Below are positions 1-5,840 of a stretch of DNA of 5,964 bases, in pieces (positions within the stretch are counted from its first letter, which is position 1; each line of letters begins with the position of its first letter). The position numbers and the translations under genes are program-made. Source of the DNA: an uncultured Ruminococcus sp. (lineage in GTDB: Bacteria > Bacillota > Clostridia > Oscillospirales > Acutalibacteraceae); NCBI GenBank assembly GCA_945632055.1, contig CALZCU010000073.1, forward strand, positions 1 to 5,964, given 5' to 3'. The notes beneath the pieces were generated by a model that saw only the letters and a list, made by a program, of their open reading frames with translations, was not told the DNA's origin and searched no databases.

Positions 1-1
1 C

Positions 2-742
2 GATACCTGTCTTTTACGACTTGAGAAAAACCCGATGAGAATACTCGACTGCAAAAGTCCTGTCTGCTCCAAGATTGCCGAGGGTGCGCCGAAGATTACC
101 GACTACCTCTGCGAGGAGTGCGAGGATCACTTCAAGGCTGTGCAGAGATACCTTGACAAAGCAGGAGTAAAATACACAGTCAACCCCACAATCGTGCGTG
201 GACTTGACTACTACACCAAGACGGTTTTTGAATTTGTGACCGACTGCATAGGCGCACAGGGAACTGTCTGCGGCGGCGGAAGATATGACGGACTTATTGA
301 GGAGCTGGGCGGCAAGCATATGCCCTCACTCGGCTTTGCAATGGGAATGGAAAGACTGCTGATGGTGATGGATAAGCAGGGAATAAAAATCCCGGATTTT
401 GACGAGTGCAAGCTGTATATCGCAACTATGGGCGAGGGTGCAAAGGAAAAAGCGTTTGAGCTTGCAGGAGTTTTGCGTCAGTGCGGAATGATAATCGAAA
501 CCGACATTGTGGGAAGAGGACTTCGTGCGCAGATGAAGTATGCCGATAAAATCGGTGCGAAATATTCAATGGTGCTGGGCGACAACGAGCTTGAGCAGAA
601 TAAGGCGGTTGTCAAAAATATGAGCACAGGCAAGCAGACCGAGGTAAGCCTTGGTGAGGGCTTTATGGATGATTTTTTTGAGGTGATTACGACCGATGAG
701 GACGAGCCGATAATGGCGTTCAAGTGGGAAAAGCAGGAGTAA
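2..742 (+). CDS. hisS: Histidyl-tRNA synthetase, 3' part (5' end outside window)
   Basis: This is the C-terminal 246 residues of a class II histidyl-tRNA synthetase, which charges tRNA-His in the cytoplasm. The frame is open from base 2, and the residues before the ATG at base 35 (RLEKNPMRILDCK) already match the family, so that Met is internal and the true start lies upstream. Visible family motifs, numbered within the fragment, are the HisRS signature VRGLDYY at 65-71, GGGRYDGL at 91-98, and motif 3 GFAMGMERL at 111-119 with its ATP-binding Arg. The anticodon-binding domain runs from about 142 (KLYIATMG) to 230 and contains GRGLRAQMKYADKIGAKY. An acidic tail ends at TAA 740-742. Full-length enzymes are about 420 residues, so roughly 170 are missing only because of the window edge. 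aspS follows on the same strand, a common Firmicutes pairing. No damage is seen in the visible part. Confidence 0.96.
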   Translation, partial: DTCLLRLEKNPMRILDCKSPVCSKIAEGAPKITDYLCEECEDHFKAVQRYLDKAGVKYTVNPTIVRGLDYYTKTVFEFVTDCIGAQGTVCGGGRYDGLIEELGGKHMPSLGFAMGMERLLMVMDKQGIKIPDFDECKLYIATMGEGAKEKAFELAGVLRQCGMIIETDIVGRGLRAQMKYADKIGAKYSMVLGDNELEQNKAVVKNMSTGKQTEVSLGEGFMDDFFEVITTDEDEPIMAFKWEKQE

Positions 743-747
743 CAAAA

Positions 748-1077
748 ACAATTAACAATTGAGGGTCGCTTCGCTCTGAATTTATATTAATGCGGATATT
801 TTGGAAGTGTTTGATTGCTGTGGTGGAGTATATACAATGTTTACCTTAACAGTTCGTAGGGACACGGCGTGCCGTGTCCGGCAGTGAATATCCAGCATAA
901 ATGATTTTATTATTGTTACGGTAACATTCAATCGTATGGATTGGTTTGCGTGTTAAGGTTGTCGTTGCGGTTAACCCGGACACGGCACGCCGTGTCCCTA
1001 CGAAGTTGTACTATCAGTCGGGATACCGTTCTATCAAATATATTCTAGCTGTCTGCCCGACTACAATTGTTAATTGT
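748..1077. repeat. Outer repeat element with 14-bp terminal inverted repeats
   Basis: The bases ACAATTAACAATTG at 748-761 recur as an exact reverse complement at 1064-1077 and bound a 330-bp noncoding segment starting six bases after the hisS stop codon. Just inside the left end is GGTCGCTTCGCTCTGAA (764-780), which recurs with two changes at 5690 and 5744. Just inside the right end is GCTGTCTGCCCGAC (1049-1062), which recurs inverted at 3203-3216. No reading frame of note lies inside, so if mobile it would depend on enzymes encoded elsewhere. A second element is nested at 853-1004. I infer a non-autonomous, MITE-like element; the alternative is an old mosaic of intergenic repeats. Target-site duplications are not obvious. 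Confidence 0.6.
853..1004 (+). mobile_element. Inner MITE-like element, copy A
   Basis: A 28-bp sequence at 853-880 recurs exactly inverted at 977-1004. Each arm is itself nearly palindromic (GGACACGGC then GCCGTGTCC), so each end can fold into a GC-rich hairpin and the two ends can also pair with each other. The core holds an 11-bp palindrome GTTACGGTAAC at 915-925 and no reading frame. A second copy, in reverse orientation, starts at 5841; the 44 bases at 899-942 are identical to the reverse complement of 5901-5944. Two copies, sharp inverted ends and no coding capacity fit a miniature inverted-repeat element. A structured intergenic repeat of the REP/BIME kind is the alternative. Confidence 0.7.
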
Positions 1078-1106
1078 ACATTGTAAATTGTTAATTGATT
1101 ATTGAT
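1064..1106. repeat. AT-rich border repeat (TTAATTG/AATTGT iterations)
   Basis: This stretch iterates AATTGTTAATTG-like words: CAATTGTTAATTG, then TTGTAAATTG, then TTAATTGATTATTG. It is the right border of the 748-1077 element plus an extension reaching the 76-bp tandem array. The same words appear at 3184-3201, 3475-3510 and 5667-5687, always at the edge of a repeat-filled gap. I could not fit a convincing sigma-A promoter here: TTGTAC (1074-1079) has only a GATTAT hexamer 17 bases downstream. Confidence 0.65.
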
Positions 1107-1400
1107 TTCGGTCGGGAAACTGAAATGATTAAAAACCAAGCTATCTGAACGAGTTAGCGATTATGATTTCCAAAACTAACACTTCGGTCGGGCAACTGAA
1201 ATAATTAAAAATCAAGCTATCTGAACGAGTTAGCAATTATGATTTCCAAAACTAACACTTCGGTCGGGCAACTGAAATAATTAAAAACCAAGCTATCTGA
1301 ACGAGTTAGCAATTGTGATTTCTAAACTGAACACTTCGGTCGGGAAACCGACATAACTAATAAACCCGAGCTGTCTGCTCGAACTAAAAAACTCGAACTA
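1107..1400. repeat. 76-bp tandem repeat, three units plus a degenerate fourth
   Basis: Units start at 1107, 1183, 1259 and 1335, each opening with TTCGGTCGGG, giving an exact 76-base period. Units 1-3 are nearly identical along their whole length. The fourth has decayed but keeps the TTCGGTCGGG head and an AGCTGTCTGCTCGA block aligned with AGCTATCTGAACGA in the others. Within each unit GCTA and TAGC flank an 11-base loop, and flanking GAAAT and ATTTC can extend an imperfect stem, so each unit can form a hairpin in DNA or RNA. Conservation through the unit, with no variable spacers, excludes CRISPR. The array ends a few bases before the aspS ribosome binding site, so it may lie in the aspS 5' leader. 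Confidence 0.88.
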
Positions 1401-1404
1401 AAAT

Positions 1405-1410
1405 AAGGAG
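1405..1410 (+). promoter_or_regulatory. Ribosome binding site of aspS
   Basis: AAGGAG lies nine bases before the ATG at 1420. It fixes that ATG as the start rather than the in-frame ATG four codons later, which lacks such a site. Confidence 0.85.
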
Positions 1411-1419
1411 AAATTTGAA

Positions 1420-3195
1420 ATGGCTGAATTTATGACAGGCTTGAAGCGTACAAATTACTGTGGCGACTTAAGACTTACAGACGCAGGAAAGGAGGTCACC
1501 GTCTGCGGCTGGGTGCAGAGGTGCCGTGACCTCGGTCAGCTAATCTTTATTGATTTGCGTGACCGCACAGGAGTTGTGCAGCTCGCCTTTAACGATACAA
1601 CAGACAAGGAGATTTTCAACAAGGCTTTTTCCTGCCGCAGTGAGTTTGTGCTTGCCGCAAAGGGTGTTGTCTGCGAGAGAAGCTCCAAGAACACCGAAAT
1701 TCCCACAGGTGAAATTGAAATTCTCGTAAACGATTTGAGGGTGCTTTCAAAGGCTCAGACTCCTCCGTTTGAAATCGTTGACGATACAAGCACAAACGAG
1801 GAGCTTCGCCTTAAGTACCGCTACCTCGATTTGCGCCGCCGTCCTCTGCTCAATAATATTATGCTCCGCAGTAAGATTGCAAAGACTGCAAGAGATTATT
1901 TTGCGGAAAACGGCTTTATCGAGATTGAAACCCCGATGATGATTAAGTCCACCCCTGAGGGCGCAAGGGACTATCTTGTTCCGTCAAGAATCCACAACGG
2001 CAAATTCTATGCACTTCCGCAGTCACCGCAGATTTACAAGCAGCTGCTTATGGTGTCAGGCTTTGACAGATACATTCAGCTTGCAAGATGCTTCCGTGAC
2101 GAGGATTTGAGAGCTGACCGCCAGCCTGAATTTACTCAGATTGATATGGAGCTTTCGTTTGTTGATGTTGAGGATATTCTTGAAATCAACGAGGGCTTGT
2201 TCAAAAGACTTTTCAGGGAGGTTCTCGGTCAGGACCTGCAAACTCCGTTCGAGAGAATGAGCTACAAGGAGGCTGTTGAGAGCTACGGCTCAGATAAGCC
2301 CGATATCCGCTTCGGTATGAAGATTCAGGATATCTCCGACCTTGTAAAGGATTGCGGCTTCGGCGTGTTCACAGGCGCAATCGAGAACGGCGGCTCGGTA
2401 AGAGCAATCGTTGCAAAGAATGCCGCTTTCGTTTACACAAGAAAGGAAATTGATAAGCTCACCGAATATGTAAAGGGAATCGGCGCAAAGGGACTTGCGT
2501 ATGTAAGATGGGTTGATGAGCCAAACGCTTCGTTCAAGAAGTTTATGACGGACGAGGAAATGAGCGCAATTTACGAAAGGCTCGGTGCAGAAAAGGGTGA
2601 TGTAATCTTAATCGTTGCCGACAAAACAAGCACAGTGCTGTCAACGCTCGGCGCACTCAGACTTACAGTTGCAAAAAGGCTTGAGATTATCCCCGATGAA
2701 TTCAAATTCCTATGGATTGTCGACTTCCCGTTCTTTGAGTATGACGAGGAGAGCGGCGAGTGGCTTGCAATGCACCATCCGTTCACAATGCCCAAGGAGG
2801 ACTGCTTGCAGTATCTTGACACAGACCCGTCAAAGGTAATTGCAAAGGCATTCGACCTCACCTTAAACGGCGTGGAGCTTTCGAGCGGCTCAATGCGTAT
2901 CACTGACCCGGAGCTTCAGGAAAAGATGTTCAAGGCATTGAAGCTCACCGATGAGGAAATTGAGGCGAAGTTCGGCTTCCTCGTTGAAGCCTACAAGTAC
3001 GGCGCACCGCCGCACGGAGGAATGGGAATCGGACTTGACAGAATCGCAATGCTTCTGTGCAAGGCTGACAGCCTGAAAGATGTTACCGCATTCCCGAAGG
3101 TGCAGAACGCAAGCGAGCTTATGTCAGCCTGCCCTGCTCCCGTTGACAAGGAAAGCCTTGATGTTCTCGGAATTGAAATTAAAATTAACAATTAA
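1420..3195 (+). CDS. aspS: Aspartyl-tRNA synthetase, bacterial type
   Basis: This is a 591-residue class IIb synthetase that charges tRNA-Asp with aspartate in the cytoplasm; its length matches full-length bacterial AspRS with the GAD insertion. The N-terminal OB-fold anticodon-binding domain covers about 10-115 (CGWVQRCRDLGQLIFIDLRD). Motif 1 ends near Pro172, followed by the flipping loop STPEGARDY (177-185) and the aspartate-site QSPQ (201-204). Motif 2 is FRDEDLRADRQPEFTQ from 225. The GAD insertion occupies roughly 300-410, and motif 3 is GMGIGLDRIAMLL (534-546) with Arg541. Leu38, in RDLGQL, aligns with the Leu of E. coli AspRS, whereas nondiscriminating Pseudomonas enzymes have His there as I recall; this hints at a tRNA-Asp-specific enzyme. 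hisS lies upstream, separated by repeats. The stop codon and last Asn residues fall inside the AT-rich border repeat. No key residue is missing. Confidence 0.98.
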   Translation: MAEFMTGLKRTNYCGDLRLTDAGKEVTVCGWVQRCRDLGQLIFIDLRDRTGVVQLAFNDTTDKEIFNKAFSCRSEFVLAAKGVVCERSSKNTEIPTGEIEILVNDLRVLSKAQTPPFEIVDDTSTNEELRLKYRYLDLRRRPLLNNIMLRSKIAKTARDYFAENGFIEIETPMMIKSTPEGARDYLVPSRIHNGKFYALPQSPQIYKQLLMVSGFDRYIQLARCFRDEDLRADRQPEFTQIDMELSFVDVEDILEINEGLFKRLFREVLGQDLQTPFERMSYKEAVESYGSDKPDIRFGMKIQDISDLVKDCGFGVFTGAIENGGSVRAIVAKNAAFVYTRKEIDKLTEYVKGIGAKGLAYVRWVDEPNASFKKFMTDEEMSAIYERLGAEKGDVILIVADKTSTVLSTLGALRLTVAKRLEIIPDEFKFLWIVDFPFFEYDEESGEWLAMHHPFTMPKEDCLQYLDTDPSKVIAKAFDLTLNGVELSSGSMRITDPELQEKMFKALKLTDEEIEAKFGFLVEAYKYGAPPHGGMGIGLDRIAMLLCKADSLKDVTAFPKVQNASELMSACPAPVDKESLDVLGIEIKINN

Positions 3196-3490
3196 CAATT
3201 GCGGTCGGGCAGACAGCCTGATAAAGCAAATCTTATTGTTTAGCAGTACCTTTCAAGGCTTCCCCTCGAGGGGAAGCTGTCACCGAATGGCGACTGATGA
3301 GGTGTAGGATGCGTAAGCATCCGTTAATGACCATTACTTCTGCAAAGCTAACGCCACTTCGTGGCTACACCTCATCCGTCGGCATAGCCGACACCTTCTC
3401 CTCAAGGAGAAGGCTTGAAAGGCTCATATTTCGATTAAATTGACGACACTGTCTGATAAAGCTTTGCCCGCCGCAATAATTGTTAATTAT
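3184..3490. repeat. Second outer repeat element with imperfect inverted ends
   Basis: The left end at 3184-3210 reads (ATTAAC)AATT words followed by GCGGTCGGGC. The right end at 3466-3490 is its imperfect inverse, GCCCGCCGC followed by AATAATTGTTAATTAT, differing by one missing base and a three-base insertion. The word CTGATAAAGC occurs directly at both ends (3219-3228 and 3453-3462). The left border overlaps the end of aspS, and a different hairpin-rich element (3249-3422) fills the centre. The border words match those of the 748-1077 element, so I place both in one family of outer elements carrying different inserts. No gene is visible inside. Confidence 0.55.
3249..3422. mobile_element. 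174-bp hairpin-rich inverted-repeat element
   Basis: The outer ends CCTTTCAAGGCTTC (3249-3262) and GAAGGCTTGAAAGG (3409-3422) are inverted copies with one mismatch, and GATGAGGTGTAG (3296-3307) pairs with CTACACCTCATC (3365-3376). Between them lie local hairpins: CTTCCCCTCGAGGGGAAG (3259-3276), GGATGC/GCATCC (3306-3321), GCCAC/GTGGC (3352-3364), GTCGGC/GCCGAC (3378-3392) and CCTTCTCCTCAAGGAGAAGG (3394-3413). The whole can fold as one long arm with side hairpins. I recall very similar sequences repeated in many Clostridia genomes, but cannot search here. No T-tract follows any hairpin, so it is not a standard intrinsic terminator. MITE-like mobility is inferred. Confidence 0.75.
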
Positions 3491-3510
3491 TAATTGATAA
3501 TTGTAAATTG
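3475..3510. repeat. AT-rich border repeat directly upstream of the Tim44-like gene
   Basis: Iterated words AATTGTTAATT, ATTAATTG and ATAATTGTAAATTG run directly into the AAAAGGGG ribosome binding site at 3511. The repeat therefore forms the immediate leader of the gene at 3518, and any promoter must lie within it or in the element before it. I found no well-spaced pair of promoter hexamers: TTGACG at 3440-3445 has no -10 box at 16-18 bases. Confidence 0.6.
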
Positions 3511-3520
3511 AAAAGGGGTG
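3511..3520 (+). promoter_or_regulatory. Ribosome binding site overlapping the proposed GTG start
   Basis: AAAAGGGGTG is a good anti-Shine-Dalgarno match, but the only standard in-frame start near it, GTG 3518-3520, is part of the same ten bases, leaving no spacer. A start at normal distance would fall on ATA 3527-3529, a rare non-standard initiation codon. The next ATG in frame, at residue 34, would remove the membrane segment. The exact start is therefore unsettled, although the frame is not. Confidence 0.5.
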
Positions 3521-4285
3521 TGCGTTATAGGATTTTTAATAGCGGCGGCAGTCCTCGTTTTTGCGGTACTTGTCGGGGTTGTAGCCATAAAGTATAAATT
3601 AAGAGATGTTTCCCGTTCAATGTTCGGTACGGACTCGTTTATCGACGGCATAAACAAGCAAAAGGAGGAAATGAGCGAAACTCCCCGCTCGCTTCACTCA
3701 ATGACCTCGATTTATCTTCCGCAGATTATGAGGGATTTTCCCGAGTTCGATTACGAGCTGTATAAAAACAAGGCGAAGTCGCTTTTGCGAAGCTACTTTA
3801 CCGCCCTGCGCACTCAAAAGACCTCGGCGCTTGAGGAGGAATGTTCTCAGACGCTGAAAAATTATGTTCAGGGAATAATCGAGGACTTAAAGGCTCGCAA
3901 TGTAAGTCAGGTGATAAAAGAGGTCGTTATCCACGATGTGCAGATTGCGCAGTACATAAAAACAGGCGAAACCGTTACCGTTCTGTTTGAGCTTTCTGTA
4001 GGGCATTATTCCTACATCGAGGACGAGAACGGCGAGGTCGTTTTCGGCGACAGGGAGATGAAGCTCCAGTCGGTTTACGAGGTCGGTCTAGTCTATGTCC
4101 AGAACGCCGAAAAGCTCGGTGCAGACGAGGCTCTCGGAATCAACTGCCCCAACTGCGGTGCGCCGATTACAAATCTCGGCAGAAAGTTCTGCGAATACTG
4201 CGGAACATCTGTTGTTGAGGTCAATGTCAGAGCGTGGAAGTTCAACTCTGTGCGTGAGCAGACAACCTCAAAAAGGCAGTTTTAG
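3518..4285 (+). CDS. Membrane-anchored Tim44-like protein with C-terminal zinc ribbon
   Basis: This 255-residue protein opens with a single hydrophobic segment (about 3-24, VIGFLIAAAVLVFAVLVGVVAI), so it is probably anchored by its N terminus in the cytoplasmic membrane. A linker follows. Residues about 67-205 have the pattern of the Tim44-like (NTF2-fold) domain: a helical FPEFDYELYKNKAKSLLRSYF stretch, then VIKEVVIHDVQIAQY and TVTVLFELSVGHYSY strands with a charged DENGE turn. The end carries a zinc ribbon, C210-x2-C213 and C225-x2-C228. Tim44-like domains bind proteins or membranes. Size, architecture and the SPFH neighbour recall B. subtilis YdjH, which with YdjG helps place YdjI and PspA at the membrane; that is inference. 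The start is uncertain (GTG inside the ribosome binding site). The spacer to the next gene is 117 bases and has its own candidate promoter. Family call moderately sure; role not proven. Confidence 0.85.
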   Translation: MCVIGFLIAAAVLVFAVLVGVVAIKYKLRDVSRSMFGTDSFIDGINKQKEEMSETPRSLHSMTSIYLPQIMRDFPEFDYELYKNKAKSLLRSYFTALRTQKTSALEEECSQTLKNYVQGIIEDLKARNVSQVIKEVVIHDVQIAQYIKTGETVTVLFELSVGHYSYIEDENGEVVFGDREMKLQSVYEVGLVYVQNAEKLGADEALGINCPNCGAPITNLGRKFCEYCGTSVVEVNVRAWKFNSVREQTTSKRQF

Positions 4286-4312
4286 CAATTATTAAAAAAT
4301 TTCAATATTTTA

Positions 4313-4341
4313 TTGCATTTTTCTTCAAAAAATATTATGAT
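4313..4341 (+). promoter_or_regulatory. Candidate sigma-A promoter for the SPFH gene
   Basis: TTGCAT (4313-4318) and TATGAT (4336-4341) are 17 bases apart, giving three and five matches to the sigma-A consensus hexamers. A perfect TATAAT at 4345-4350 is an alternative -10 box but has only a poor -35. The spacer 4286-4402 is very AT-rich and, unlike the other gaps, holds none of the repeat families. AT-rich DNA yields such matches by chance, so this is tentative. Confidence 0.4.
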
Positions 4342-4402
4342 AAATATAATAGGAATAATTTTACTATTAAATACAAAAATCAAACTGTAAAGGAGTATTA
4401 CT

Positions 4403-5659
4403 ATGGGTATTATCAGAGCAGTCACAGGCGCAATCGGCGGAGCACTTGCCGATTCTTGGCAGGAGGTCATCGAGCCGGGTCCAATGGGAGAAAACACCTG
4501 CATCGTTCCCGGTCAGCTTATCACACAGAATGGCAGAAGCCAGAACAAAAAGGGCAGTGAGAACATCGTTTCCAACGGCTCAATCATTCATGTTTACGAT
4601 AAGCAGATGATGCTTTTGATTGACGGCGGCAAGATTGTTGACTTCACCGCAGAGCCGGGCTACTTCAAGGTTGACAACAGCTCAATGCCCTCGCTCTTTG
4701 CAGGTCAGTTCGGCGACACAATCAAGGAAACCTTCAGCCGTGTAAAGTACGGCGGAATCCCCTCGCAGTCACAGAGGGTTTTCTACCTCAATATGCAGGA
4801 GATGAAGAACATCAAGTTCGGCACTCCCAATGCTATCAACTATTTTGACAATTTCTATAATTCAGAGCTGTTCATTCGTGCTCACGGTACATATTCCGTT
4901 CGCATCAGCGAGCCGTTCAAGTTCTATCAGGAGGTAATTCCGAGAGAGGCTATCACTGAGAACAGAGCCGTTGATTTTCAGGAGCTGAATCAGCAGTATT
5001 CTGACGAGTTTATTGAGGCTCTTGCATCTGCAATCAACCAGTATTCGGCTGACGGCAACCGCATCAGCTTTATCACATCAAAGAGCCGTGAGCTTGGCAA
5101 GTATATGTCGCAGACTCTTGACGATGAGTGGAATCAGCTCAGAGGTATGGAGGTTGTTTCCGTCGGAATCAAGGTTTCCTACGACGAGGAAAGCCAGGCG
5201 CTCATCAATATGCGCAACAAGGGTGCAATGCTCTCAGACGCCGCTGTTCAGCAGGGCTATGTTGCAGGAAATATTGCAGAGGGCTTGAAGGACGCAGGCT
5301 CAAACGCAAACGGCGCAATGGCAGGCTTTATGGGAATGGGAGTCGGTATGAACGCAGGCGGAAGTATCCTCGGCGGCTATCAGCAGAATCCGCAGTACCG
5401 TCAGACACCTCAGCCGACAGCACCCCAACAGCCTGTGCAGCAGCCGGTACAACAGCCTGCACAGCCGCAGACAGCTCCTCAGACTGACGCTCCGACAGGC
5501 GGCTGGACTTGTGCCTGCGGTGCAGTAAATACAGGCAAATTCTGCCCCGAGTGCGGAGCAAAGAAGCCTGAAGCACCCAAAAAGCGTTTCTGCACAAACT
5601 GCGGTGCTGAGCTTGGCGCAAATGCAAAATTCTGCCCCGAGTGCGGAACAAAACAGTAA
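4403..5659 (+). CDS. SPFH-domain (YdjI-like) protein with two C-terminal zinc ribbons
   Basis: This 418-residue protein starts at ATG after AAAGGAG (4389-4395) with a seven-base spacer. The N terminus, MGIIRAVTGAIGGALADSW, lacks a transmembrane span but could form a membrane-touching amphipathic helix. Residues about 20-290 match the bacterial SPFH family often labelled virion core protein-like, to which B. subtilis YdjI belongs. A Gly/Met-rich stretch (about 297-325) and a Gln/Pro-rich linker (about 326-366, PVQQ repeats) follow. Two zinc ribbons end the protein: C370-x-C372 with C381-x2-C384, and C397-x2-C400 with C411-x2-C414. SPFH proteins oligomerise at membranes; YdjI is reported to recruit PspA during envelope stress. 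The upstream Tim44-like gene supports a similar role, but no pspA or ydjG is in view. The two ribbons share a 21-base identical block (5537-5557, 5627-5647), suggesting internal duplication. Confidence 0.92.
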   Translation: MGIIRAVTGAIGGALADSWQEVIEPGPMGENTCIVPGQLITQNGRSQNKKGSENIVSNGSIIHVYDKQMMLLIDGGKIVDFTAEPGYFKVDNSSMPSLFAGQFGDTIKETFSRVKYGGIPSQSQRVFYLNMQEMKNIKFGTPNAINYFDNFYNSELFIRAHGTYSVRISEPFKFYQEVIPREAITENRAVDFQELNQQYSDEFIEALASAINQYSADGNRISFITSKSRELGKYMSQTLDDEWNQLRGMEVVSVGIKVSYDEESQALINMRNKGAMLSDAAVQQGYVAGNIAEGLKDAGSNANGAMAGFMGMGVGMNAGGSILGGYQQNPQYRQTPQPTAPQQPVQQPVQQPAQPQTAPQTDAPTGGWTCACGAVNTGKFCPECGAKKPEAPKKRFCTNCGAELGANAKFCPECGTKQ

Positions 5660-5689
5660 ACGAAATACAATTAACAATTAACAATTATT

Positions 5690-5760
5690 GGTCGCTCCGC
5701 TCCGAACATTTTAAGAGTTTGGAGTGTGGAGTGTGGAGTTAATGGTCGCTCCGCTCCGAA
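5690..5760. repeat. Duplicated 17-bp module flanking a 7-bp tandem repeat
   Basis: GGTCGCTCCGCTCCGAA occurs exactly at 5690-5706 and 5744-5760, and with two differences at 764-780. Between the two copies lies GGAGTGT repeated twice plus GGAGT (5721-5739). The spacing suggests a local duplication of the element's left border. Function is unknown. Confidence 0.7.
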
Positions 5761-5840
5761 TTTGTAATAGTGCGTGTGCATAGTTAAAGGTTGTTTGCTG
5801 TGGTTAAGTTTATTTTTTGATGAGGTTTTCCTTAACATTC

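Noticed and set aside
35..742. hisS starting at ATG 35 as a short HisRS-like gene
   Set aside because: The frame is open to base 2 and upstream residues match HisRS, so the ATG is internal.
860..879. GC-rich palindrome as the hisS terminator
   Set aside because: It is followed by GGCAGTG rather than a T-tract, and is one end of a repeated element.
1107..1400. CRISPR array
   Set aside because: The period is constant at 76 bases, but the whole unit is conserved; there are no variable spacers, only three to four units, and no cas genes.
743..1419. T-box leader controlling aspS
   Set aside because: I see no AGGGTGGNACCGCG antiterminator motif and no following terminator hairpin with a T-tract.
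2571..2903. Minus-strand reading frame of 110 codons inside aspS
   Set aside because: It lies wholly inside a well-supported aspS frame and its translation shows no recognisable domain.
3080..3307. Frame running from the aspS end into the repeat (75 codons)
   Set aside because: It overlaps aspS out of frame, then reads into the hairpin element; composition and context do not support a gene.
3440..3468. Promoter for the Tim44-like gene using TTGACG
   Set aside because: No -10 hexamer lies 16-18 bases downstream; the bases there are GC-rich.
5300..5684. Overlapping Cys/Leu-rich minus-strand reading frames opposite the SPFH tail
   Set aside because: They are antisense products of the Gln/Pro linker and zinc-ribbon codons and have no good ribosome binding site that I could see.
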